13,761 nucleotides of DNA, from assembly GCA_910580005.1 (NCBI GenBank), contig CAJTXH010000076.1, forward strand, positions 1 through 13,761, read 5' to 3'. This document shows positions 6,042 to 12,695 of this stretch, piece by piece. The stretch is from an uncultured Lachnospiraceae bacterium (GTDB taxonomy: Bacteria; Bacillota; Clostridia; Lachnospirales; Lachnospiraceae). The first letter of the stretch is position 1. Every line of letters begins with the position of its first letter. The translations under genes were made by a program, and so were the position numbers. The notes under the pieces were generated by a model that saw nothing but the letters and a program-made list of their open reading frames with translations, ran no database searches and was not told the origin of the DNA.

Positions 6042-6335
6042 AACGATAATAATAACAGCCATGTACACAAAGAAATACATCAAACAAAAGAGCCTGCTAC
6101 TCTGCCAAAAGCTACCACTACTACTGAAATCTTTAAAAATAGTTGTGACCACTCCTCTTCTGCACAATGTTTGAGAATGCTAAGAGTGGTTTCAACTGAC
6201 TTTATGGGTGAAATTACTTCTATTAATCATGAAGGAATGTCAATGAAAATCTATTCACATATAAACACGGAAAAAATATATAATGTTAAAATTTTAATAT
6301 TACATATAAATTATCATCTGCATTTTTACGTGTAA
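6042..6335 (+). pseudogene. Open extension of the preceding membrane-protein frame past its stop
   Basis: After the TAA at 6039-6041 the identical frame continues without a stop to TAA at 6333-6335. The first two thirds look coding: a Thr/Ser/His-rich linker, a segment with two cysteines, and a segment VSTDFMGEITSINHEGMSMK. The last 20 residues look like AT-rich noncoding DNA. The best reading is a former gene of about 120-147 codons with a nonsense mutation, or a chance open frame in AT-rich DNA. No ribosome binding site is visible for an independent start inside it. The interval has no other recognisable gene. Confidence 0.35.
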
Positions 6336-6408
6336 TACAAATTTAATAATATAAATATACATCATATTACTGTTATCTCCTATATTGGTAATGTTAATTA
6401 CAATATTA

Positions 6409-6437
6409 TTTACATTTAACCAACTCTATGATAGAAT
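6409..6437 (+). promoter_or_regulatory. Promoter of the YHYH-domain gene
   Basis: TTTACA (6409-6414) and TAGAAT (6432-6437) are 17 bases apart, with TG just before the -10 (extended -10). The predicted start is near 6444, about 40 bases before the ATG. This suggests the gene has its own promoter rather than belonging to the upstream transcript. Confidence 0.6.
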
Positions 6438-6482
6438 ACATTTGTAGTTGTTTTCAATCATATACAAAGGGGGAAATTAAAT

Positions 6483-6926
6483 ATGAAACACTGTAAAAAA
6501 GCAACAGCTGTATTTATGTGTCTGGCTCTTTCATTTTCATGTAATATGTCATCTGCACATTCTGGAAGAACAGACAGTTCGGGCGGACACCATGATTACA
6601 AAAATGTAAGCGGTTTAGGTGATTACCATTATCATTGTGGTGGTAATCCACCACATCTGCACAAAAATGGGGTATGTCCTTATTCATCATCTGCTAAAGC
6701 TTCTACCTTTTCATCTTCTAAAAAAGTTTCTAAGTATTACAAAGCATCAACAGTGAAAAAAGTACAGAAAAAACTCAATAAATTAGGATATAAGTGTGGC
6801 ACAGCAGATGGCATCTATGGAACAAAAACCAAAAATGCTATTAAGGACTTCCAACGTGATGAAGGGATGACTGTTAATGGCGAAATCAAAAAAGCCCTAA
6901 TAAGGAAATTGAAAATAAATATTTAA
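6483..6926 (+). CDS. Secreted YHYH-domain protein with peptidoglycan-binding domain
   Basis: An N-terminal signal peptide (basic MKHCKK, hydrophobic residues 7-19, likely cleavage after SSA at 25) exports the protein. A His-rich YHYH domain follows (26-67), with HSGRTDSSGGHHDY and then DYHYHCGGNPPHLHKNGVCPY; its His and Cys residues probably hold a metal. After a Ser/Lys-rich linker, residues about 86-147 are a PG_binding_1 domain (VKKVQKKLNKLGYKCGTADG, then YGTKTKNAIKDFQ), which attaches proteins to cell-wall peptidoglycan. The ribosome binding site AAAGGGGG lies nine bases before the ATG. The gene sits between regulator cargo and a Uma2 gene and seems to be an independent unit. It probably acts at the cell wall; no catalytic domain is present. 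Confidence 0.88.
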   Translation: MKHCKKATAVFMCLALSFSCNMSSAHSGRTDSSGGHHDYKNVSGLGDYHYHCGGNPPHLHKNGVCPYSSSAKASTFSSSKKVSKYYKASTVKKVQKKLNKLGYKCGTADGIYGTKTKNAIKDFQRDEGMTVNGEIKKALIRKLKINI

Positions 6927-6988
6927 AATTACATATGGGCTTGCAGTTGGATATTTAAAATTTTATTTAAACCGGTAATTCAAAATAA

Positions 6989-7020
6989 TACAGCCTTTGC
7001 GTTGCAGCGCAAAGGCTGTA
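6989..7020 (+). promoter_or_regulatory. Strong leader hairpin before the Uma2 gene
   Basis: A perfect 13-bp stem (6989-7001 with 7008-7020) with a 6-nt loop, TTGCAG, ends six bases before the AAGGAGG ribosome binding site of the next gene. No T-tract follows on the plus strand. On the minus strand a weak T-rich run follows, but no minus-strand gene ends here. It could act on translation, mRNA stability or protein binding. Confidence 0.6.
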
Positions 7021-7040
7021 GGAGTAAGGAGGTATTGCTT

Positions 7041-7589
7041 ATGCCAGCACTAATACAAGAACAGCTCTATAATATTGATGATATATATAATTTAAAAGAT
7101 GGAGAACGTGCAGAACTGATTGATGGCCAAATTTATTATATGTCCCCGCCTAATACAAACCACCAGAGAATACTAAATTTTATAAATACTGAAATTAATA
7201 TCTATATACGTCAGAACAATGGCAGTTGTGAAGTTTTTCCTGCTCCGTTTTCTGTTTTTCTTTTTGCAGATGATTCAAAATATCTTGAACCTGATATTTC
7301 TGTTATTTGTGATAAAAATAAACTGGACAGCAGAGGGTGTAATGGTGCACCAGACTGGATTATTGAAATTATATCCCCTGCCACTAAAAAGATGGATTAT
7401 TACACAAAATTAGCTTTATACCAAAATGCAGGTGTAAGGGAATACTGGATTGTAGACCCATATAAACATACTACTATCGTTTATGACATGGAACATGATG
7501 AAAGCCCTGCTGTATATCCGTTTGCTGATAATATTCCTGTTGGCATTTATCAGGGATTTTCCATAAACCTTTCTTCACTGGAAATTTAA
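7041..7589 (+). CDS. Uma2 family (DUF820) putative restriction-like endonuclease
   Basis: The 182-residue product matches the Uma2/DUF820 family, which has the PD-(D/E)XK nuclease fold. The visible signatures are YLEPDISVI with Asp85, then DWIIEIISPATKKMDYYTK with Glu109 and Lys123, then YQNAGVREYWIVDP. The length is typical and the putative catalytic residues are all present. The start is set by AAGGAGG (about eight bases before the ATG at 7041); an in-frame start at 7002 would lie inside the leader hairpin and is rejected. These proteins are very common in cyanobacteria and scattered elsewhere, and their real substrate is unknown. Here it stands alone after a 13-bp hairpin and upstream of the HicAB-recombinase cluster. 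Confidence 0.9.
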   Translation: MPALIQEQLYNIDDIYNLKDGERAELIDGQIYYMSPPNTNHQRILNFINTEINIYIRQNNGSCEVFPAPFSVFLFADDSKYLEPDISVICDKNKLDSRGCNGAPDWIIEIISPATKKMDYYTKLALYQNAGVREYWIVDPYKHTTIVYDMEHDESPAVYPFADNIPVGIYQGFSINLSSLEI

Positions 7590-7657
7590 ATTATATAAGA
7601 AAAAACATATATCTATACAAGTAAAAATTTATGTGGCATTTTAAACATTCTTATAAC

Positions 7658-7676
7658 ACGTATTGAAATTATACGT
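7658..7676. promoter_or_regulatory. Inverted repeat at the hicA1 promoter
   Basis: ACGTAT (7658-7663) and ATACGT (7671-7676) are separated by seven bases and cover the -35 box. HicB antitoxins commonly repress their own promoter through such repeats, so this is a candidate HicB1 operator. The short arms keep confidence low. Confidence 0.4.
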
Positions 7677-7691
7677 ATTACATGTTATTAT
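7663..7691 (+). promoter_or_regulatory. Promoter of the hicAB-recombinase gene series
   Basis: TTGAAA (7663-7668) and TATTAT (7686-7691) are 17 bases apart, with TG before the -10. The predicted start near 7698 leaves a leader of about 20 bases before hicA1. No other clear promoter appears between here and 10558. Confidence 0.5.
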
Positions 7692-7716
7692 AATAATGCA
7701 AGGGAGGTACAGTTAA

Positions 7717-7908
7717 ATGCCACTAAAACCACGTGAAATGGAGAAACTAATCCTTGCAGATGGATGGATATTCAAAAACCAGGAAGGTTCACATAGAAAT
7801 TATGTGCATCCAGCAAAACCTGGAAAAGTCACTATACCTTTCCACCAGGGAAGGGACTTAAACAAAAAAATTGAAAATTCCATCAGAAAGCAGGCGGGGC
7901 TTAAATAA
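7717..7908 (+). CDS. hicA: HicA family toxin (mRNA interferase), first copy
   Basis: HicA toxins cleave mRNA using a double-stranded-RNA-binding fold with one catalytic histidine. This 63-residue protein has the usual length, the N-terminal PLKPREMEKLILADGW, the active-site segment EGSHRNYVHP with His26, VTIPFH, and the C-terminal IRKQAGLK. GGGAGG precedes the ATG by about nine bases. HicB follows 43 bases later, with a hairpin over the hicA stop codon (7896-7913). The catalytic histidine is intact, so the toxin should be active and would need its antitoxin. Confidence 0.93.
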   Translation: MPLKPREMEKLILADGWIFKNQEGSHRNYVHPAKPGKVTIPFHQGRDLNKKIENSIRKQAGLK

Positions 7909-7913
7909 GCCCC
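7896..7913 (+). promoter_or_regulatory. Hairpin over the hicA1 stop codon
   Basis: GGGGCTTA-AA-TAAGCCCC is an 8-bp palindromic stem spanning the last codons and stop of hicA1, with no T-tract after it. It could be an mRNA processing or stability element that sets the toxin-to-antitoxin ratio. The second hicAB pair lacks it. Confidence 0.4.
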
Positions 7914-7951
7914 ATTACCTGCTTATCTATAAAACCAGGAGGTGTATTTAT

Positions 7952-8380
7952 ATGTTGTCAATATATCCAGCTTGCTTTTTTTATGAAAATAATTGCTACT
8001 CTGTTATATTTCCTGACCTTAACTGGTTAGCTACCCAAGGTGGCACATTTGAAGAAGCTATGGAAATGGCTATTGATTGTCTGGCAGGTTATATCCATAC
8101 TTGCCGTATTGATGGTGACACTATTCCAGAACCATCCAAACTATCAGATATTAATCCAGAAGTTATCGCAAAAGAACTTGACCCTGAAGCTCCTGTATGT
8201 GAATCATTTGTAAATATGGTATCTGTAGATGTTGATGAATATGCAAAAATACATTTTGAAAAATCTGTTAAAAAGACTCTTACTATTCCAGCATGGCTTA
8301 ATAAGGCAGCCTTAGAGCAAAATATCAACTTTTCCCAGGTATTACAGGATGCATTAAAATCACAGCTCAATATCGGATGA
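7952..8380 (+). CDS. hicB: HicB family antitoxin, first copy
   Basis: The 142-residue protein has two parts. The N-terminal HicB domain (about 1-70) has a partly degraded RNase H-like fold and binds HicA (FYENNCYSVIFPDLNWLATQ, then EEAMEMAIDCLAGYI). A C-terminal segment at about 110-140, KKTLTIPAWLNKAALEQNI followed by NFSQVLQDALKSQL, matches the ribbon-helix-helix type DNA-binding end of long HicB proteins. AGGAGGTG lies seven bases before the ATG at 7952; the longer frame from 7871 overlaps hicA1 and lacks a site. It should neutralise HicA1 and repress the promoter at 7663-7691. The recombinase gene begins 50 bases downstream in the same direction. Confidence 0.92.
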   Translation: MLSIYPACFFYENNCYSVIFPDLNWLATQGGTFEEAMEMAIDCLAGYIHTCRIDGDTIPEPSKLSDINPEVIAKELDPEAPVCESFVNMVSVDVDEYAKIHFEKSVKKTLTIPAWLNKAALEQNINFSQVLQDALKSQLNIG

Positions 8381-8430
8381 AATGGTATTAATGCCCTTTT
8401 CCAAATACAAATATTAAAGGAGAAATTTCT

Positions 8431-9993
8431 ATGGTTATAGCAATTTACTGCCGTAAATCAATTTACCGTGATACATCAGACAGTATCAGAAACCAGATTG
8501 ATATGTGCAAAGATTTTATCAAACGCTGTTATGGAGATGGGCACACTATATTAATATATGATAAAGATGAGGGCATAAGCGGGGCTACAACAGACCGTCC
8601 ATGCTTTCAGAAAATGATGTCAGATATTGAAAATGATATTATAGACATGGTGGTATGTTATATGATAGACCGTATAAGCAGGAATATAAAAGATTTCTGT
8701 AATATATATTTTATGCTTCAGGAACATAACTGCCGCTTTGTTTCCGTGAAAGAAAACATTGATGATACTACTGCTATGGGACGTGCCATGCTTTATATAT
8801 GCCAGGTATTTGCAAATCTTGAACGTGACAACATCAGGGAACGCATTATAGACAATATGAACCATATAGAACAGTCTGGCTACTGGGCAAGCGGGCTTCC
8901 GCCACTTGGCTATAATATTGCCAAGATTACAGAGCATGGTAAAAAGCATACAATCCTTGAAATTGATAAGGAAACAAGTGCTATATACCTTCATCTTGCA
9001 GACCTTTTTCTGAACCAGGGTAAAACCTTGTTTGCATGTGAAAAAGAACTACGTTCTGAGGGCATCCGCACTAAAAAAGGTGCTGTGATAGATTCTTCAA
9101 GAATATGGAAAATATTATCTAACCCAACATACATGTGCGCTGATGAAACAGCTTATAACTATTTTAAAGCTGCAGGATGCAATATTATACATGATATATC
9201 TTTGTTTGATGGCAGCCACGCTATTATGGTACGTGGCAGATTTAAAAAAGAAGAAAGCAAAATGGTGTTAAGAGATAAAGCAGAATGGAAAATTTATGTT
9301 GGTATGCACAAACCCCTTATATCATCTAGTGAATGGATAAGAATGCAGGAACTTTTTATAGGAAATGTATATTCTAAAAAGAAGAAAACTGGCCAGTTTG
9401 GTATATGTACTGGCATAATAAAATGTAAATGCGGTTATTCCATGCGTTCAAAACATGACAAACGCCATTCTGGCTATACAGCTTACTTATGTACACGGAG
9501 GGAAAACAAATCACGTGGCACATGTGATAGCAAAATGGTTAAATGTGATATAGTTGACAATGCTGTTATTGATATGCTCAAGGAGATTTCTACTGACAGG
9601 GACACACTTGCCAGGTTTATCAGGCAATCGCAGCCAAAACCATTATATAACACCAAAAGTCTTAAAAGAAGGCTTCTTGCCATAGATAAACAAATACAGA
9701 AATTTACACTTGCCCTTCCTGATGCAGAGGGAACTGCAGCAAAAAAATATATTATACAGGAAATAGATAAACTCGACAGTGAAAAAACAGATATAAACAC
9801 AAAACTGGCAGAATCTAGTGTTATTGACTTACAAGCCGTGAAACAAGATAAACATATTGATGAATTATATGAGAGCATCCATTCATTATTAAAAGAATTT
9901 GATACACTTGATACATTTTCCAAAAACAATATGATTAAATCCATAATAAAAGAAGTAGTTGTTGATGGTGAAAACGTAACACTTAAACTATAA
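8431..9993 (+). CDS. Large serine recombinase
   Basis: Large serine recombinases integrate, excise or invert DNA through a covalent phosphoserine link. The resolvase domain (1-150) starts IAIYCRKS with the catalytic Ser10 and Arg8, and continues through DEGISG and MIDRISRN (Arg81, Arg84). The recombinase domain follows at about 160-320. A zinc ribbon comes next at about 330-370, with KCKCGYSMRS and later YLCTR and GTCDSKM cysteines. A long coiled coil at 400-470 and a C-terminal tail complete the usual plan; 520 residues is typical. AAAGGAG precedes the ATG by about nine bases. It lies between two hicAB pairs, 50 bases after hicB1 and 12 bases before hicA2. No attachment sites or gene remnants marking the element ends were identified. 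Confidence 0.95.
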   Translation: MVIAIYCRKSIYRDTSDSIRNQIDMCKDFIKRCYGDGHTILIYDKDEGISGATTDRPCFQKMMSDIENDIIDMVVCYMIDRISRNIKDFCNIYFMLQEHNCRFVSVKENIDDTTAMGRAMLYICQVFANLERDNIRERIIDNMNHIEQSGYWASGLPPLGYNIAKITEHGKKHTILEIDKETSAIYLHLADLFLNQGKTLFACEKELRSEGIRTKKGAVIDSSRIWKILSNPTYMCADETAYNYFKAAGCNIIHDISLFDGSHAIMVRGRFKKEESKMVLRDKAEWKIYVGMHKPLISSSEWIRMQELFIGNVYSKKKKTGQFGICTGIIKCKCGYSMRSKHDKRHSGYTAYLCTRRENKSRGTCDSKMVKCDIVDNAVIDMLKEISTDRDTLARFIRQSQPKPLYNTKSLKRRLLAIDKQIQKFTLALPDAEGTAAKKYIIQEIDKLDSEKTDINTKLAESSVIDLQAVKQDKHIDELYESIHSLLKEFDTLDTFSKNNMIKSIIKEVVVDGENVTLKL

Positions 9994-10005
9994 GGAGAAA
10001 ATACT

Positions 10006-10194
10006 ATGCCAATGACCCCGCATGATATGATAAAGCTTCTTAAGAAGAATGGTTTTAAAGAAATCAATCAAAATGGTTCACACATAAAATTAATTAATCC
10101 CGAAACAAAAAAGCAGACTGTAGTTCCTTATCACTCAAAAACACTTAAAAAAGGACTTGAGCAAGCAATATTAAAACAAGCTGGGCTCAAATAA
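10006..10194 (+). CDS. hicA: HicA family toxin, second copy
   Basis: This 62-residue protein resembles the first HicA in length, layout and C-terminus (LKQAGLK in the first, ILKQAGLK here). The catalytic segment is QNGSHIKLINP with His26, and the TVVPYH strand is present. AAGGAG (9992-9997) overlaps the recombinase stop codon and sits about nine bases before the ATG, so translation is probably coupled to that gene. It is followed 22 bases later by a short HicB. Sequence similarity to hicA1 is partial, so it is not a fresh duplication. Confidence 0.93.
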   Translation: MPMTPHDMIKLLKKNGFKEINQNGSHIKLINPETKKQTVVPYHSKTLKKGLEQAILKQAGLK

Positions 10195-10216
10195 CTATTA
10201 TATTAAGGAGGTCTTT

Positions 10217-10558
10217 ATGAATAGATTATTTTACCCTTCATTATTTCACAAAGCAGAAGAAGGAGGATTTTGGGTTTCTTTTCCTGATTTTCCTGAATGT
10301 TTTACACAAGGTGACAATATAGAAGAAACATATGAAATGGCTGTTGATGCACTTGGCCTTTTTATTTTTGATATGCTTGAAAACAATATTCCTTTTCCAG
10401 AACCAACAGAACTGGATAGTATTATACAAGAAAAAAACTCTTTTCTTGTAATTATTATGTTTGATATTTCTGAATATATAAAACGCAATTATTCAGAAAT
10501 GAAACCGAAATGTATCTATTCTTCTGAATATTTTAAAGCCAATGTGCAGGCAAAGTAA
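10217..10558 (+). CDS. hicB: HicB family antitoxin, short form without the DNA-binding tail
   Basis: The first 80 residues form a good HicB domain: GGFWVSFPDFPECFTQGDNI, then ETYEMAVDALGLFIFDM and PFPEPTEL. The following ISEYIKRNYSEMKPKCIY corresponds to the region just before the DNA-binding end of HicB1. The protein then stops at 113 residues, where HicB1 continues through its ribbon-helix-helix-like segment. It is probably able to bind HicA2 but not DNA, consistent with transcription from the recombinase gene rather than from a promoter of its own. AAGGAGG lies six bases before the ATG. Truncation by mutation or a naturally short subtype are both possible. Confidence 0.88.
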   Translation: MNRLFYPSLFHKAEEGGFWVSFPDFPECFTQGDNIEETYEMAVDALGLFIFDMLENNIPFPEPTELDSIIQEKNSFLVIIMFDISEYIKRNYSEMKPKCIYSSEYFKANVQAK

Positions 10559-10673
10559 TTCTATATACATGAAAACTTTTTATACTCCGTTTAACGTATA
10601 ATACATCAGAAATTTTCGTTGGTGTAAGCCGTATTGCAGAAATAGTATAAAATAATAAGCAGCATACACACTG

Positions 10674-10734
10674 CCTGGCACAGGCAAGTCCCACTTCTTT
10701 CTTTGCAGCTTAGAAGAGGGTACTGCCTGCCAGG
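10674..10734 (-). other. Long stable hairpin after the JAMM gene
   Basis: On the minus strand this 61-nt element begins one base after the JAMM stop codon (10736-10738). The paired blocks from outside in are CCTGGC with GCCAGG, AGGCA with TGCCT (two-base bulge), CCC with GGG and CTTCT with AGAAG, with a loop of about 13 bases. It is followed by a T-rich but interrupted run, so it may be a terminator or a 3' stabilising structure. The rest of the 10559-10735 gap holds a possible TATAAT box near 10599 and no gene. Confidence 0.55.
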
Positions 10735-10735
10735 G

Positions 10736-11158
10736 TCAAAAATGCCAGGAAATATTTATTATTTCTTCTTTTACATTTTTCACAATGTCAACTGTATAGG
10801 CTTTTAATACAGGGCTGCTTTCATCCATTAATGACAATACCATATAACTGGTATTAAAATCATATGCCAGCCGTTTATCTTCTTCTGAAAGCAATGCCGG
10901 GGCAGATGGATGTGAATGGAAGTTCCCTGCCATCTGCAGCCCATTTCTGCGCATATCTTTTATTGCGGCAAACTGTTCTTTTATATCCATAGTAAAATGG
11001 TTTGTACTAGCTTCGGTATTTGTTAATAAATATATCTTTTTAATATACTTGTCTTGTCCACGCTTAATCCCTCCAGCAAGCCCACATGCCTCATATGGAA
11101 GCAAATCCTTACAGTGTTTTATAATTTTTAAATAATCTTTCTCCATAATATATAACAT
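10736..11158 (-). CDS. JAMM (M67 family) metallopeptidase
   Basis: JAMM/MPN+ proteins are zinc peptidases that cut peptide or isopeptide bonds, for example removing ubiquitin-like tags. All motif residues are present: Glu23 in LPYEACGL, and the metal and catalytic set His81, His83, Ser91, Asp94 in FHSHPSAPALLSEED. The protein is about 140 residues, the size of the stand-alone bacterial family. The ATG at 11158 is preceded by a GGGTGTGG stretch; a GTG nine bases further upstream (11167) is also possible. It is the last gene of a leftward operon, starting about 16 bases after the ATPase stop. It probably acts on a protein handled by the upstream MoxR-VWA machine; the substrate is not in the window. 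A strong hairpin follows its stop. Confidence 0.9.
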   Translation of the reverse strand: MLYIMEKDYLKIIKHCKDLLPYEACGLAGGIKRGQDKYIKKIYLLTNTEASTNHFTMDIKEQFAAIKDMRRNGLQMAGNFHSHPSAPALLSEEDKRLAYDFNTSYMVLSLMDESSPVLKAYTVDIVKNVKEEIINISWHF

Positions 11159-11174
11159 ATATGCCACACCCAGT

Positions 11175-12695
11175 TTAAAATTCCCTTATATGCTCTTTTC
11201 CATATATTTCATCTTTTTCAAGCATTGAAAGTATCTGCGCCTTTTTAGTGCCTGCCATTAATTCTTCATTGTATTTCAGGTACCTTTCACATTTATTTTC
11301 TGAAAGATATGAAACTGCCTTGCTGTCCATAGTAAGCTCTGTTATAAATACAACCATTTCCTGGCTATTGCCAAATGCTGCTTCCATAAAGTCAAACACA
11401 TTTTCAAGGACAGCACCTGTTTTATCTTCCAGCTCTTCAAGTTCTGTATTCCACTTGCTAAAGCCTTCCTTTGCCTGGCAAAAGGCTTCACTTGCACTTA
11501 TTTTGTCTGGCTTGTTTTTCCAGAGCATTTCTAAAAGCCTGCTATAACAGCCTTCCTGCTGTCTTGTATAAAAGCCTGCTTTTCTCTTTGTCTCTGTATC
11601 TGTCTCATAATCTTTATAAAGCTGTTCATAAAGCCTGGCTGTGTCCTGGCAGTCCCTTGCTTTTTCTTTAAAGTTTTTTAAGAACCTGTACCATTGGTCT
11701 GCTATAAAATGATATAAAAATGTCTTGTCAAAATACACAGCAAGCCCACTGGTTAAAAGGTTTACAACGCTTAACCTTTCATCAAATGAAGCCTTGTATA
11801 TTCTTTCATATACAGAAGATGGCACATCCCCTGCGAGAATGCTGTTAATGCCATAATCATCCTGGTACTTTTTATATAAGTCAAGGTAAGCAGCTACATC
11901 TTTGGCAGTTTCTCTGTGCTGTATAAACTCATAAATTATTTCCTCATCCACATCTATTGAAAGCTCTCTGTATACATTTAGCAGGCAGCTTAAATCCTCC
12001 CATCCTCTTGCAGTTACAAACTGGATGCCGTCCACATCTGCCTCTGCCCTGTAAAAACTCTGTGGGCGTAGTTCAAGATAACTGGTTATTGCTGGATTTA
12101 TACGGTTTTCACGTGCATACTCACGCCACACACTGTATTCTGCATCTACCTCTATCTTCCTTACACGGTCAAGTGTAACCATATCAAATTCATGTACTGA
12201 TTTATTATATTCAGGCGGATTGCCAGCAGCAGCAATAATCCAGCCATCTGGCACTTTCCTGTTGCCAAATGTCTTACACTGTAGGAACTGTAACATTGTA
12301 GGCGCAAGCGTTTCAGATACACAGTTAATTTCATCAATAAATAAAATTCCCTCTTTCAAGCCGCTGTCACGGATTTTACTGTATACACTTGCAATAATCT
12401 CACTCATTGTATACTCTGTGACAGAATATCTTTCACCATTAAATTCTTCTTCCTTAATAAATGGAAGCCCTACTGCACTCTGTCTTGTATGGTGTGTAAT
12501 TGTATATGCAACAAGCCCAATTTCCAGTTCCCTTGCTACCTGTTCCATTATCTGGGTTTTGCCTATTCCTGGCGGGCCTATAAGAAGCACTGGCCTCTGC
12601 CTGTTTGCAGGTATTTTATAATTTCCAGAGCTGTCTTTCAGAAGATATGCCCTTACAGTGTTTTTAATTTCATTTTTAGCTTTCTTTATATCCAT
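11175..12695 (-). CDS. MoxR-type AAA+ ATPase, 506 aa
   Basis: The AAA+ core is complete: Walker A GPPGIGKT (40-47), Walker B ILFIDE (117-122), sensor 1 Asn159 in AAAGNPPEYN, and an arginine-finger segment LDRVRKI (175-181). The remaining 250 residues are helical and rich in charged residues, longer than in the smallest MoxR proteins. MoxR ATPases work with von Willebrand A partners to remodel or activate proteins. The partner gene lies directly upstream and overlaps by 20 bases. The start at 12695 has GGAGA at ideal spacing inside the end of the VWA gene; a longer frame up to 12761 runs against the VWA coding sequence and is rejected. The JAMM peptidase follows at once downstream. Confidence 0.92.
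   Translation of the reverse strand: MDIKKAKNEIKNTVRAYLLKDSSGNYKIPANRQRPVLLIGPPGIGKTQIMEQVARELEIGLVAYTITHHTRQSAVGLPFIKEEEFNGERYSVTEYTMSEIIASVYSKIRDSGLKEGILFIDEINCVSETLAPTMLQFLQCKTFGNRKVPDGWIIAAAGNPPEYNKSVHEFDMVTLDRVRKIEVDAEYSVWREYARENRINPAITSYLELRPQSFYRAEADVDGIQFVTARGWEDLSCLLNVYRELSIDVDEEIIYEFIQHRETAKDVAAYLDLYKKYQDDYGINSILAGDVPSSVYERIYKASFDERLSVVNLLTSGLAVYFDKTFLYHFIADQWYRFLKNFKEKARDCQDTARLYEQLYKDYETDTETKRKAGFYTRQQEGCYSRLLEMLWKNKPDKISASEAFCQAKEGFSKWNTELEELEDKTGAVLENVFDFMEAAFGNSQEMVVFITELTMDSKAVSYLSENKCERYLKYNEELMAGTKKAQILSMLEKDEIYGKEHIREF

Noticed and set aside
9483..10067. 194-codon minus-strand frame opposite the recombinase 3' end
   Set aside because: Ser/Leu/Phe-rich antisense of the coiled-coil coding region; no start signals.
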